Shown in pieces: positions 26,181 through 36,340 of a stretch of DNA of 64,000 nt; positions within the stretch are counted from its first letter, which is position 1; each line of letters begins with the position of its first letter. This DNA comes from Coptis chinensis. Its lineage: Eukaryota > Streptophyta > Magnoliopsida > Ranunculales > Ranunculaceae. The notes below the pieces were generated by a model. That model ran no database searches. It was not told the DNA's origin and saw nothing but the letters and a program-made list of their open reading frames with translations. The translations under genes and the position numbers were made by a program. Location of the stretch: assembly GCA_015680905.1 (NCBI GenBank), contig CM027384.1:65603001-65667000 (forward strand), written 5' to 3'.

Positions 26181-27336
26181 TTATATTGTTGTATATATAG
26201 AGGAACTATTACCGTAAATGGATGATGATTAATATTGTTTTACCAAAAACATGCATGTGTAGGTTGTTTTCTTAAGATCATCGTTATTAATGATTAATTA
26301 AAATAATGGTGATAATTGTTATTTTTAAACTATATTGGAATTTATGTAGAGGATGTCTTAATATAATGATGATCGTATTTCAACAACAAACGGATTTTTA
26401 TTTTGTCTTATAAGTGTGCTTTGTTTTACTTAAATTATGACATGATTGATTAATATTGTTAAATTAGTTTCACATTGATTTTTGCATATTCGAAAGTATT
26501 CTTAAATATATACCTTGATTTATGGTTCATAAATATTACCATGAGAATATAACTTGTTATGGGTGATATATTAGAAGTGAGTTTATATTATTCTAAAATG
26601 TTTAAAATTAAATGGTTATCACGGTAGTAAGTCTTATGTTAATTGTCATTGTATATGGAGATTAATTTTGATTCTTTTCACCGTTTATAATAATTAATAA
26701 TAATAATAATAGCAATGGCGTCAGTATTTATTCTTAATTGTTTTGTTTCATCTATATGATTTTGATAGATGAATATGAAAAATTATTTTTGGATCAATGC
26801 TATATTTTGATCCATTGCAAGCATGAATTATGATTCAAGGGTTGTTTTAAATTTAATATTTTTGAGAGCATGACTAAAGTAAATATAAAGTTTTATTATA
26901 GTATCGATGACATGAGTGATTTTTGTTTTAAGTGTATTAGGGCACTAATTTTCTTTTATGCATGATAATGAAAGACTCCATAATGTTTTATGCAGGGATG
27001 AACTTACCCTGTATTATGGATTAGTTAATGTAGAATATTATTTTTCAGAGAGACTTAAACAAGAAACTACATGCTAAAAATATATGATATATTTATCTTG
27101 TATTTAAGTGACAGTAATAATTTGTTTTAATATAGACAGTTAAACTATGATAGATTTTGTAATGGCATGAGGACATGTATTCTGAAATTAATTAAAATAA
27201 TTAATACCAATGTTATCTTGCTTAAGTTTAATCAACGTGCATTCTTGGGTATGTTCTAAGTTAATAACCAACGTTATTTGTTCGTATAGCTTTACTTCCG
27301 AATCTCAAGACGAGATTCTTTTGAGATGTGTATAGC

Positions 27337-27713
27337 TGTAACGCCCGTATTTAAAATACATATTTATTAATTATTTATTTATTTATTTAAAAATTCGCTG
27401 GATTGGATTTGTGATACGTGTACCTGGTTTTTGGGCCCGAGTCTTTGTTGGGCTTGGGTTTCGAACCCAAGTATATAAACACATTGTTCTGGAGAATAGG
27501 GTTCTAAGAAAAATAAAATAATAAAAATGGAGGCAGAGCTAGAAACTCGTTTGCTAGAGCGTCGGAGTGCGACGACTCGGACTATGAGGGATTCGTTGAG
27601 CTGTTACGTAAGGTGAGTAGTTAGTTTTTCTACTTCCCGGTATACCGAAATCGTTTTATTTGTTCATTCTTTTTTGTCGTGTCACGTTGTTATTAAACTA
27701 GTTAAATATTGGT
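27337..27713 (+). repeat. Truncated 3' LTR
   Basis: It starts TGTAACGCCCGTATTTAAAA and follows the 5' LTR closely to GTTAAATATTGGT, where it joins a scrambled junction. Only the first 377 bp of about 3.5 kb remain. The small differences from the 5' LTR (for example a shorter ATTA run) suggest recent insertion. Confidence 0.8.
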
Positions 27714-27956
27714 CCAAAGATACGGTTGTTATTTTAGACCAATATTGGTTGGACTCAAGCAACCAATATTTAACTAGTTTAATAACAACCGTAGGACGAG
27801 CAATGGTTGGTTGCTAAGAAGTTCTGTGATTAAAGGCCAAGACTCAAGCAACCAATATTTAACTAGTTTAATAACAACGTGAAAGTCCAAAGATACGGTT
27901 TTCTCCTTGAGTCTTGGCCTTTAATCACAGAACTTCTTAGCAACCAACCATTGCTC
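27687..27956. repeat. Inverted-duplication rearrangement with 51-bp perfect palindrome arms
   Basis: The arms 27798-27848 and 27906-27956 are perfect inverted copies of each other and derive from the TGATAA-family LTR. A second motif from the TGTAACGCCC LTR (CAACCAATATTTAACTAG and its complement) occurs at about 27687-27712, 27759-27789 and 27848-27880 in alternating orientation. Such alternation suggests template switching or hairpin-mediated repair at the 3' boundary of the nested element. Confidence 0.85.
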
Positions 27957-29061
27957 CTTTATCTCACAAAAGTGACACATTTCTGCACGTAATTGACTCC
28001 AATGCCTGAAATACATAAAATCACTTAATCAGCATTAATTCTTATTTATTACTCGCATAATTGGTCTAAAAGTATTATTGTTAAGGGGTTAAAACTACAG
28101 TTTTTGGCTCTTATCACTAAACTCAGCTAAAACTTCAAAACCCTTCACCTTAGACCACAAAAAGGTCGGTGCTCAAGTCATATGCCAACAGTTCCCTTCA
28201 TCAAACATGTACCATACATTGTCAACAACAAAAACTTTTCCAGAGTTATTTGACAAATTTGACATACTATTTTCACAAAATACCACATATTCGTTTCCAA
28301 TTTATAGGCAACTACCAGATCATAATGTCCACCCAAAACTAAGACCAAGACAACATATTCCCCATTATTAACAAATGAACCAGAAGAAACAATAGAACTG
28401 TCAAGGCTGGAAGGAAGTCGTGGAAGCAATCTCTATATTTTATTTTTAGAATGTTAGATCATTAATGAATGTTAATTGCGAGAATAGACAAAAATATAAT
28501 CATGGTTAGGAGAAGGCAGTGCAAAGGAGTCTGACATTGGTTGAACTAGTCTCCGTTCAGCACACAATTCACAATATGGGTCATTGATATCTTTAGAAAA
28601 CACATAAGGTGACTGGATGTATTTGTTTGTGTTTTGAGGTGTACTCAGAAATAGAAGACGTATCACCACCTATAGAACAAATTTTGGATCCCATAGAACA
28701 CCAAGAGACTCCCCAAGGAGATATAGTAAACTCTTTCCAAGGCCAATGAAATACAACACAAGGATAGTTATCCTCATTGTCCTCATCCTGATCTTCTAAT
28801 CCGATTACGTACCAAAAATACTCAACATCAGAGAGAGAGGTATTACCAACACCACACACAAAACAAAAAGCGAGGTTATACTCATTTGGTACATCATCAT
28901 CATAGTCACTATCACTATTAACCAATAGATCACTACCTGGTAATTAAAGTTGGCAAAGAACTTATATCAATAGATAAGGTCGGTGCCTACATAAGCAAAA
29001 ACAAAACCCATATCTATAGTCAAACACTACATAGTACACGACAGCGGCGCCATTTGATACA

Positions 29062-29189
29062 CAAGACTTTTTGCCTAAAAGTACCACTGAAAGCGGATCA
29101 CAAAACTCAGCTAAAACTTCCAAACCCTTCACCTTAGACCACAAAAAGGTGCTCAAGTCATATGCCAACACTTTCCCCTCATCAAACAT
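29062..29189 (-). pseudogene. Kelch-like array unit K4 (3' tip only)
   Basis: Only the last 120 bp of the unit is present, reading DEGKVLAYDLSTFLWSKVKG toward GKKSCVSNG on the minus strand. It ends at ACAT (29186-29189), where the duplicated CHUP1-like segment begins in the opposite reading direction. A plus-strand frame crossing this junction (29071-29415) is a chance fusion with the pseudogene exon. Confidence 0.75.
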
Positions 29190-30085
29190 TCTAAGATACA
29201 ATTCAGATCCTTCATCAACGATGGCAAACTATAATGAATCTCGTGCATTCATAATGACAACTGGCCATAAGAAGCCAAAGTTACTTGGCAAGCTCAGAAG
29301 ATGGGTCAGAGGAAGTGAAGCCTGTAGTAGATCATGGAATGGAAAAGAACATGAACATTTATATGACAAAATTCGAACAGTTTCACACATGGCGGCCAAG
29401 CAATTAGATGAATAGAAACGGATTAAATAAGCTCCGAGACACTTGCATTCGTCGTTCTAAAGAGAGATTATATCCACATGATTAGTCAAGCTTAACAACA
29501 CATTCTAGCTAGTAGCCAACACATAAGCCTCCCTACTGAAACTTATACAAATACACTAAAAAATGGCAAAACTAAAATCCTTAATTGTCTCAATAATAAA
29601 TAAAACTTCTACGTTAGAAGCCCAATTCCAGGACAGAGATGGCTAGACAAGGACCACCACCTATCTCGTGCTAGTTCAATAGCCACTTCAACTGCTAACA
29701 ACTCAACCTTTTCCACAACTTCAGCCCCAGCTCCACCCTTTCCTGTCTTCCATGTTAAACGCATCATCAAAGTGGATATTAGTATAGTCATTGTTTGATA
29801 CTCATAAAATTACTAGGAGATAAATGTTAGCATCCTCATTGCACTTTATGCAATAACACCTTATATCATATTGCCATTAAATTCCATAAAATAAGGAAGA
29901 CTAGAACTATTAAAACCATCTGTCTAGAAAAATCAATACATGGTTAAACCAAAGTGAATAAAATTAGTAGAAATTAAATCTAGGAAACAAGAAGCGAAGT
30001 GGTACTTAGCATGAATAATTCAACAAATTACATACATACTTACATAATTAATGCATGTTCCCAACAAATTTCTGGAACATCTTCA
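29186..30085 (+). repeat. Duplicated segment, copy 2
   Basis: This is paralogous to 16366-17239. Its left edge is fused to kelch unit K4 at an ACAT microhomology. On the right it matches copy 1 up to the same ACAT and then runs on past 30085 with sequence absent from copy 1, so copy 2 keeps more of the original downstream sequence. Confidence 0.85.
29190..29415 (+). pseudogene. CHUP1-like last-exon fragment, copy 2
   Basis: The fragment reads LRYNSDPSSTMANYNESRAF, KKPKLLGKLRRWVRGSEA and ends SHMAAKQLDE at a stop, the same C-terminus as copy 1. It lacks all upstream exons, including the coiled coil and the membrane- or microtubule-related parts of the family. With no promoter of its own it is a dead fragment. 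Confidence 0.7.
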
Positions 30086-30739
30086 CCACTTAACCCTGTA
30101 AAAGAATGCATAACATTTAGGATAACATGAATAGAAATGAAAATGTTAAGTTAAAACTATATGAAAACATTATGGCATGGAATCTTACTTATTTTGGGAA
30201 CCATGGTCATTAAAACAATATTTAATAGGTGAGTGAACAGTTAGCGTCAACTACACTCTCCCACCCAGTTACAAGATAATTAAATCTCATGTCCCTAAAA
30301 GTTAGGTCATGAGAAAGTTATGCCCAAAGTAAAGTAAGGACTTCAAATTACAATAAGCGCGCCGTAAATCTTAGAAATTGTCTTCAAATCTCCTTGGATG
30401 TCTCAAGCCATATAGCCCAAGGCGAACCTTTGTTTTTTACTTACTTTGGCAAACTGGAGCTTTGTTCTTCCTAATTGGATTCTTCAAATCTCCTTGACAA
30501 TTTCTTCCTTTTGCCTTTTTGAACCAGAGCTTTGTTCTTCTAATTGGATTGATGACTTTGAGCATTCTTTGTTGATGACTCGTACACATGCTTAAAACAT
30601 ACCCTTGAGAGATTTTAATAAGGGGGCAAGCAGAACCTTCGTTTTTCCAAATTAGACTCTCGGGCCAATTTCTTTTGTCGTTGGTAATTTTCTATTTATA
30701 ACATGCCAAGTCCTCCATATTATCTACACCACTAAAACT
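30086..30739. other. Intergenic sequence downstream of duplicate copy 2
   Basis: A partly duplicated phrase (GAGCTTTGTTCTTC...AATTGGATT) occurs at about 30458 and 30528. Otherwise I see no reading frame or known element. The LINE fragment begins to its right. Confidence 0.5.
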
Positions 30740-31330
30740 AATCTCGTGGTCTTTGCCATGTTAGCAATTGGCCCAATCACAACCTCCATGACAATAATAA
30801 AGAGGAAAGGAGATAGCGAGTCTCCCTACCTCCAACCATGTTCATCTATAAAAAGTCAAATAGGGTCATCCATCAACAAGTACCAAGAAAGAAGCAGATG
30901 CAGATGATATACAAGTAAGCACCTAAGATCCTCAGTTCTCACCAAAGTCCGATACTCCTAAACAGATAATCAACCCAACTTGCATGGTCCTAGGCTTTCG
31001 TTATGTCCACCTTACAACACACCACAAAAAAAAAACAAGCACAAATACTAAAAAAAAAAAAAACATCAACAACAAAACCAAAACAAAAGTTTTGTAATTT
31101 AGAAATAGTCGGCATAAAAACTACTCACAGAAAGTAAGCTCTTCAAATTTTTGGAACACAACCTCGTGAGAACTAGCACTTGGAAACCATCAGGTCCTCA
31201 TGATGTGTAGCACTCCTTTGCAACAAGAACCTCGTCTTCATCAATTGAAATATCGGGCCAGACACTCTCTTCTTACGTCAACTTGACCATGAACTTGACC
31301 ATGACATTCAGGTCCTCGAGTAAAGAATCA
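30740..31330 (-). pseudogene. L1-type LINE reverse transcriptase fragment
   Basis: Minus-strand translations in shifting frames give GPDGFQVLV (about 31185), KVDITKA then DHASWVDYL (about 31005-30970) and GDSLSPFLFIIVMEVV (about 30825-30775). These match, in order, the conserved GPDG, KVDI-KAYD-v-W and QGDPLSP-LFii-mE motifs of plant L1 LINE reverse transcriptases. The catalytic YADD region is missing. Many stops and indels show an old, inactive copy; endonuclease sequence was not found upstream. Confidence 0.7.
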
Positions 31331-31853
31331 TACAGAACTTCACAATATGGTCATTGATCTGCTCACCATTTGTAATCTCTTCACTATCAGCCACCATGAT
31401 TAAGATGTGATTATTCTGATTCTCAGTAGCGCGCACAGGTTATCCTATAGAAAAATTTAGTAATATTTTCACCTTTAACTCCATTTAACTCTGGACCTTC
31501 TAGGTCAACTCGTCTCTTCCTTTTTGACCCTTTAAGACTCATCTTGTTCACCTCTTCCTATCAAGTTTGTCTACCTTCTATAGTTGTGCTTTGATCAACA
31601 GATCCAACTTCCCAAACACCTCCTTGTTCTAGATTCTCAGCTCCTTTATTTACACCACCATCTGTATAGCTTGTGGTTTCTTACCGATAAAAAGAGTGCT
31701 ACCGTCTCCAATTAACTATTCCCAAGTTAGGAACCACATTAAGTCAACATAAAATAACAAGCTAGAAGACGTATAACCTATTTGGTAGAATCTAGAAGTA
31801 CAACTCAACGATCATATCATAAATAACTAAATTTTTATATGTATATATAATAT
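31331..31853. other. AT-rich sequence upstream of the LINE fragment
   Basis: It may hold more of the decayed LINE (it lies where the linker between endonuclease and reverse transcriptase would be), but no motif is readable. It ends in a TATATGTATATATAA stretch next to a hairpin. Confidence 0.4.
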
Positions 31854-31887
31854 TTTCTCTTAAACGAACATGTCCGTTTAAGAGAAA
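31854..31887. repeat. 13-bp-arm inverted repeat (hairpin)
   Basis: The arms TTTCTCTTAAACG and CGTTTAAGAGAAA are perfectly complementary around an 8-base loop AACATGTC. It sits exactly where AT-rich DNA gives way to a more balanced block. Not followed by a T-run, so a terminator role is not indicated. Confidence 0.8.
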
Positions 31888-33392
31888 GCCTGATATCCGT
31901 ATAAAGGAGTGCGGTCCGCCAAGGAAGAGCTAGCTTATGATATCCGTATGGAGTAAAAGGGCACCAAAAGCGAGAAAAAATAATTTGATCTTTTCAAGTA
32001 CAAAGAAAAATGAAAAGGCTTCTTGAATCGTGACTTTCTTTATCCACAAATCTCCTTAAAATTAAACTAGGCCATCCTTCTTTTGAGTTACATTATTTTA
32101 CAAATATGCCCTCCAATAATTTACTATTACCTCAATAAGACCAGTTGTTGCTAATACCTATTTCTTGGTTCCTTCAGTTCTGTTATAACCCGAGCTCGGA
32201 GAAGGAAGAGGTAAGAGGGCCCTATGAAGAAAGTGGTCAGAAATCCATAATAGAGTCCATCCTAACAGAAAAGGATGGAAACCTTGCTAATATCCAATTC
32301 CAACACACTTTGACCTAAAGCCATAATCGTCTTCTACTACAACAAGACAGGGAGACACTGGGGATGAAGATAATAGCCGGAGAAGCTTTCTCGCATCATA
32401 AGACAGGGTTGAACCCACCATCCCTCTCCCTCTTCTGATTGGACTGTTGGGGCCTACCGAGGAAGAAAAGGATGGATGGAAGAACCAGCTGTGTGGATAA
32501 CTTCTTGTCTCTCAGAATGATGGATCTAGGAGGATGAGCCTCAAGCCGGTTCTATGGGGTTGAATATTGCAATGTCAGGTGCGGTTGGTTAATCTTTGCC
32601 TAGTATTTGCTCATTATCGGCTATCCTCCCATGTGTGTGGTCGAGTCTAGCTCCTTTTCTAACAAGAGACTCCCCTAGGAATACAAGGGTACACACACAA
32701 TAACACACTAAGAAGGAAGGCCAAAAGTCGCATATGAGAGCAAAGCAGGAATTTCTAGCATAAATAATCCTTCTATTCCAAGTATATCTCCTATTCCAAT
32801 TTACCCAGTTAGATAACTCAACTTAATTAGTAGTACCTCATTAGGACCCCTCCAATCTATTATTCCTCGCATGTAATTGCCGGTATGGAATATAGTAGCA
32901 TCATTTCTCGTCCTCCCGGCTGAGGCAAGTGGTTAACCAATCATATATTTAAGAGGCGAGGTCCCATTCGAAAAAAGAATGAATTGAGTAGAAAGTCTTG
33001 AGTGTAGGAATATAGGCATCCATGGATGAGTGAATCTGCCTTTGAAACAATGAGCAAAAAACGATTTTTCTTTCCCTAATTGCAAAAGTTCAATGCCTGC
33101 GCTAACTAAGCAATGAAAATAATCATAAATGTGAGCAATTCTTGCTTTGGTGTTGTGAATTGGATCTCGCACACACACATACATATGGGTTGTATATGGA
33201 AATCAATATCTAGGAGAGGATGAGCGTTAAGGAATTTAAGAAAAGTCGAAAAAGCTGGTCATGACTAGGAGTGGCATCAAATAGATTCTACGTGGGGCAC
33301 ACGTTCGTTTGGAAAGGAAAAGTATACAACTGGCTAATGGTGTATTTATTTTTTATTTGTTAAAGATTATTAACCCTATCCCCGCATACATA
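31888..33392. other. GC-balanced block, possibly organelle-derived (NUMT-like)
   Basis: The base composition is more even than on either side, with phrases such as GAGTGCGGTCCGCCAAGGAA and CTCGTCCTCCCGGCTGAGGC that are unlike the flanking nuclear DNA. A minus-strand 83-codon frame (33184-32933) reads ARIAHIYDYFHCLVSAGIEL but I cannot assign it to a mitochondrial or plastid gene. The organelle origin is an inference from composition and texture only; a gene-poor piece of plant mitochondrial DNA would look like this. Confidence 0.35.
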
Positions 33393-34385
33393 CTAGGCAA
33401 AACGTCTTTTTGCCTAAAAGTGCCACTGAAAATTGGATCGCCAAGCTCAGCTAAAACTTTCAAACCCTTCACCATAGACCACAAAAAGGTGCTCAAGTCA
33501 TATGACAACACTTCCCCTCATCAAACATGTGCCTTACATTGTCAACAACAAAAGTTTTTCCTGAGTTGTTTGACAAATTTGACATACTATTTTCCACAAA
33601 ATACAACATATTCGTTTTTAATTCATAGGCAACTACCAGACGATAATGTGCACCCAAAACTAAGGCCAAGACAACATATTCCCCATTCTTAACAAATGAA
33701 CCAAAAATAAACAATAGAGTTGACAAGGCAGGAAGGAAGTCGTGGAAGCAGTCTCCATCTTTTATTTTGAGAATATGAATGATATATCATTGATGAATGC
33801 TCGTTGCGAGAATAGACAAAAATATAATCATGGTTAGGAGAAGATAGTGCAAAAGAGTCTGACATAGGTTGAACTAGTCTCCATTCAACACACCATTCAC
33901 AATATAGATCATTGATGCATTTAGAAAACACATAGGTAGCTGGATGTATTTTGTTTTGTTTTGAGGTGTACTCATAAATAGAAGACATATCACCACCTAT
34001 AGAATAAATTTTGGATCCCATAAAAGCCCAAGAGACTCCCCAAAAAGATATGGTAAACTCTTTCCAAGGCCAATGAAATACAGCACAAGGATAGTTATCT
34101 TCATTGTCCTCATTATGATATTCTAATCCGATTACGTACCAAAAATACCCAACATCAGAGAGATATATATCACCAACAACATACGCAAAACAGAAAGTGA
34201 GGTTATACTTATTTGGTACATCATCGTCATAGTCACTTTCACCATTAACCAATAGATAACTAACTGGTAAAGTTGGCAAAAAATTTGTATAAATGGAGAA
34301 AGTCGGTGCCTACATAAACAAAAACAGAACTCGTATGTATAGTAAAACATTACATAGTCCCCGACAGCGGCGCCATTTGATACAC
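33393..34385 (-). pseudogene. Kelch-like array unit K5 (longest reading frame)
   Basis: This unit shows the family best. From an acceptor-like TTTGTTTATGTAG near 34310 the minus strand reads a start-proximal SLPTLP segment, NGESDYDDDVPNKYN, GYFWYVIGLE, HWPWKEFTIS, then a kelch-type strand SKIYSIGGD, YIFVYSRNEHSSMIYHS, WRLLPRLPS, and after a frameshift near 33715 GSFVKNGEYVVLALVLGAHY, VVAYELKTNM, FVVDNV and a broken end. Repeats of hydrophobic strands with GG and W anchors suggest a beta-propeller such as plant F-box/kelch proteins, which act in ubiquitin ligases; an F-box is not present. The 196-codon frame (34279-33689) is the longest in the array. The unit is dead from the frameshift onward. 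The exact family is unproven. Confidence 0.65.
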
Positions 34386-35364
34386 GCTAGGCTAAAAGAC
34401 TTTTTGCCTAAAAGTACCATTGAAAATGGATCGCCAAGTTCAGCTAAAACTTCTAAACCCTTCACCTTAGACCACAAAAAAGGTGCTCAAGTCATATGCC
34501 AACACTTCCCCCACGTCAAACATTTACCATACATTGTCAACAACAAAAACTTTTCCAGAGTTATTTGACAAATTTGACATTCTATTTTCCACAAAATACC
34601 ACAAATTCATTTCCAATTCATAGGCAACTATTAGATGATAATGTGCACCTAAAACTAAGACCAAGAAAGCATAATTCCCATTCTTAACAAATAAACCAGA
34701 AGACACAATAGTGCTATCAAGGCAAGAAGGAAGTTGTGGAAGCAGTCTCCATCTTTTATTTTGAGAATGATAAATCATTGATGAATGCTTGTTAAGAGAA
34801 TATACAAAAATATAATCATGGTTAGGAGAAGACATTGAAAAGGAGTCTGATATAGATTGAGCTAGTCTCCGTTCGGCACACCATTCACGATATAGGTCAT
34901 TGATGTATTTAGAAAACACATAGGTGGCTGGATGTATTTTTTTTTTGTTTTAAGGTGAACTCAGAAACAGAAGACATATCACTAACTATAGAATAAAATT
35001 TGGATCCCATAGATGCCCAAGAGACTCTCCAAGGAGATATGGTAAAATCTTTCAAGGCTAATGAAATACAACACAAGGATAGTTATCCTCATTGTCCTCA
35101 TTCTGATATTTTAATCGTATTACGTACCAAAAATACCCAACATCAGAGAGAAAGGTATCACCAACACCACACACAAAATAGAAAGCGAGGTTATACTCAT
35201 TTGGTGCATAGTCACTCTCACCATTAACCAATAATGGATCACTACCTGGTAAAGTTGGCAAAAAACATGTATCATTGGAGAAGGTCGACGCCTACATAAG
35301 CAAAAACATAATCCGTATCTATAGTAAAACATTACATAGTCCCCTGCAGCAGCGCCATTTTTTA
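34386..35364 (-). pseudogene. Kelch-like array unit K6
   Basis: A 12-base loss turns the usual SDYDDDVPNEYN into SDYAPNEYN, and a stop follows at CVVFH. The central part stays open for 131 codons (34919-34524), from YINDLYREWCAERRLAQ through WRLLPQLPSCLDS and VLVLGAHYHL to FVVDNVW. It is the closest relative of the sequence at the broken edge of K1. Confidence 0.7.
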
Positions 35365-36340
35365 GACACTAGGCTTTTTACATAAAAGTACCACTGAAAA
35401 TGGATTGTCAAACTCAGCTACAACTTCCAAACCCTTCACCATAGACCACAAAAAGGTGCTCAGGTTATATGCCAACACTTCCCCCTCATCAAACATGTAC
35501 CATACATTGTCAACAACAAAAACTTTTCTAGAGTTGTTTGACAAATTTGACAAACTATTTTTCACAAAATACCACATATTCGTTTCCAATTCATAGGCAA
35601 CCACTAGACGATAATTTGACCAAGACAACATATTCACCATTCTTAACAAATGAACCAGAAGAAACAATAGTGTTGTCAAGGCAAGAAGGAAGTCATGGAA
35701 GTAGTCTCCATTTTTTATTTTAAGAATGATAGATCATTGATGAATGCTCGTTGTGAAAATAGACAAAAATATAATCATGGTTAGGAGAAGATAGTGGAAA
35801 GGAGTTTGAGTGTCTGACATAGGTTGAAATAGTCTCCGTTCGGCACACCATTCATGATATAGGTCATTGATGTATTTAGAAAACACATAGGCGGTTGGAT
35901 ATAATTTTTTTTTTGTTTTGAGGTGTACTCAGAAATAGAAGACGTATCACCACCTACAGAACAAATTTTGAATCTCATAGAAGCCCAAGAGACTCCCCTA
36001 GGAGATATGGTAAACTCTTTCCAAGGCAAATGAAATACAGCACAAGGATAGGTATCCTCATTGTCCTCATCCAGATCTTCTAATTCGATTACGTACCAAA
36101 AATACCCAATATCAGAGATAGAGATATCATCAACACCACATGCAAAACAAAAAGCGAGGTTATACTCATTTGGTAAATCATCATCATAGTCACTTTCACC
36201 ATTAACCAATAAATCACTACTTGGAAAAGTTTTAAAAAAACTTGTATCAATAGAGAAAGTCGGCGCCTACATAAGCAAAATCAAAACCCGTATTTATAAT
36301 CAAATATTACATAGTCCCCGGCAATAGCGCCATTTAATAC
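35365..36340 (-). pseudogene. Kelch-like array unit K7
   Basis: The 5' part is open for 142 codons (36209-35781), then a short insertion near 35808 shifts the frame. A deletion near 35625 removes the strand that reads LVLVLGAHY in sister copies. The 3' part (35679-35362) keeps the intact end, LSTFLWSMVKGLEVVAEF to CKKPSV and a stop, which helps define the natural C-terminus of the family. Confidence 0.7.

Larger units (their letters stand above)
21811..27713 (+). mobile_element. LTR retrotransposon without gag/pol, nested in LTR copy A
   Basis: A long 5' LTR (21811-25296), a degenerate primer-binding site, a 2-kb AT-rich internal region and the start of a 3' LTR (27337-27713) are all in the same orientation. 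The LTR starts are nearly identical, so the insertion is fairly young. The internal region encodes nothing recognisable; its longest frames are low-complexity or repeat translations. It is therefore non-autonomous and would have needed proteins from a relative, probably a Del/Tekay-like chromovirus. The 3' LTR is cut short at an inverted-duplication rearrangement. Confidence 0.75.
21599..28116. mobile_element. TGATAA-family LTR, copy A, interrupted by a second LTR element
   Basis: The left part (21599-21810, starting TGATAAAATGTAAAA) matches 51572-51785, and the right part (about 27890-28116, ending TTTTTGGCTCTTATCA) matches 52810-53118 of the intact family member. Both ends have the TG...CA form of an LTR. 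The middle is occupied by a TGTAACGCCC retrotransposon starting at 21811, and part of the original LTR around that insertion is lost or rearranged. No coding sequence belongs to it, so it is a solo LTR. Confidence 0.8.
21551..29061 (-). pseudogene. Kelch-like array unit K3, split by nested LTR elements
   Basis: The 3' tip lies at 21551-21598 and the rest at 28117-29061; the two parts are separated by the nested LTR block at 21599-28116. A near-perfect target duplication (CTAAG at 21594-21598, CTAAA at 28117-28121) shows where the first insertion landed. Readable minus-strand pieces are 28925-28593 (NGE-like start replaced by NSDSDYDDDVPNEYN, then DEDNEDNYPCVVFHWPW) and 28429-28178 (LPRLPSSLDSSIVSSGSF). 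Several shifts destroy the frame. Confidence 0.75.

Noticed and set aside
29071-29415. 114-codon plus-strand frame joining kelch-region and CHUP1-like sequence
   Set aside because: Its first part is the antisense of kelch unit K4; the fusion is an accident of the duplication breakpoint and lacks a promoter.
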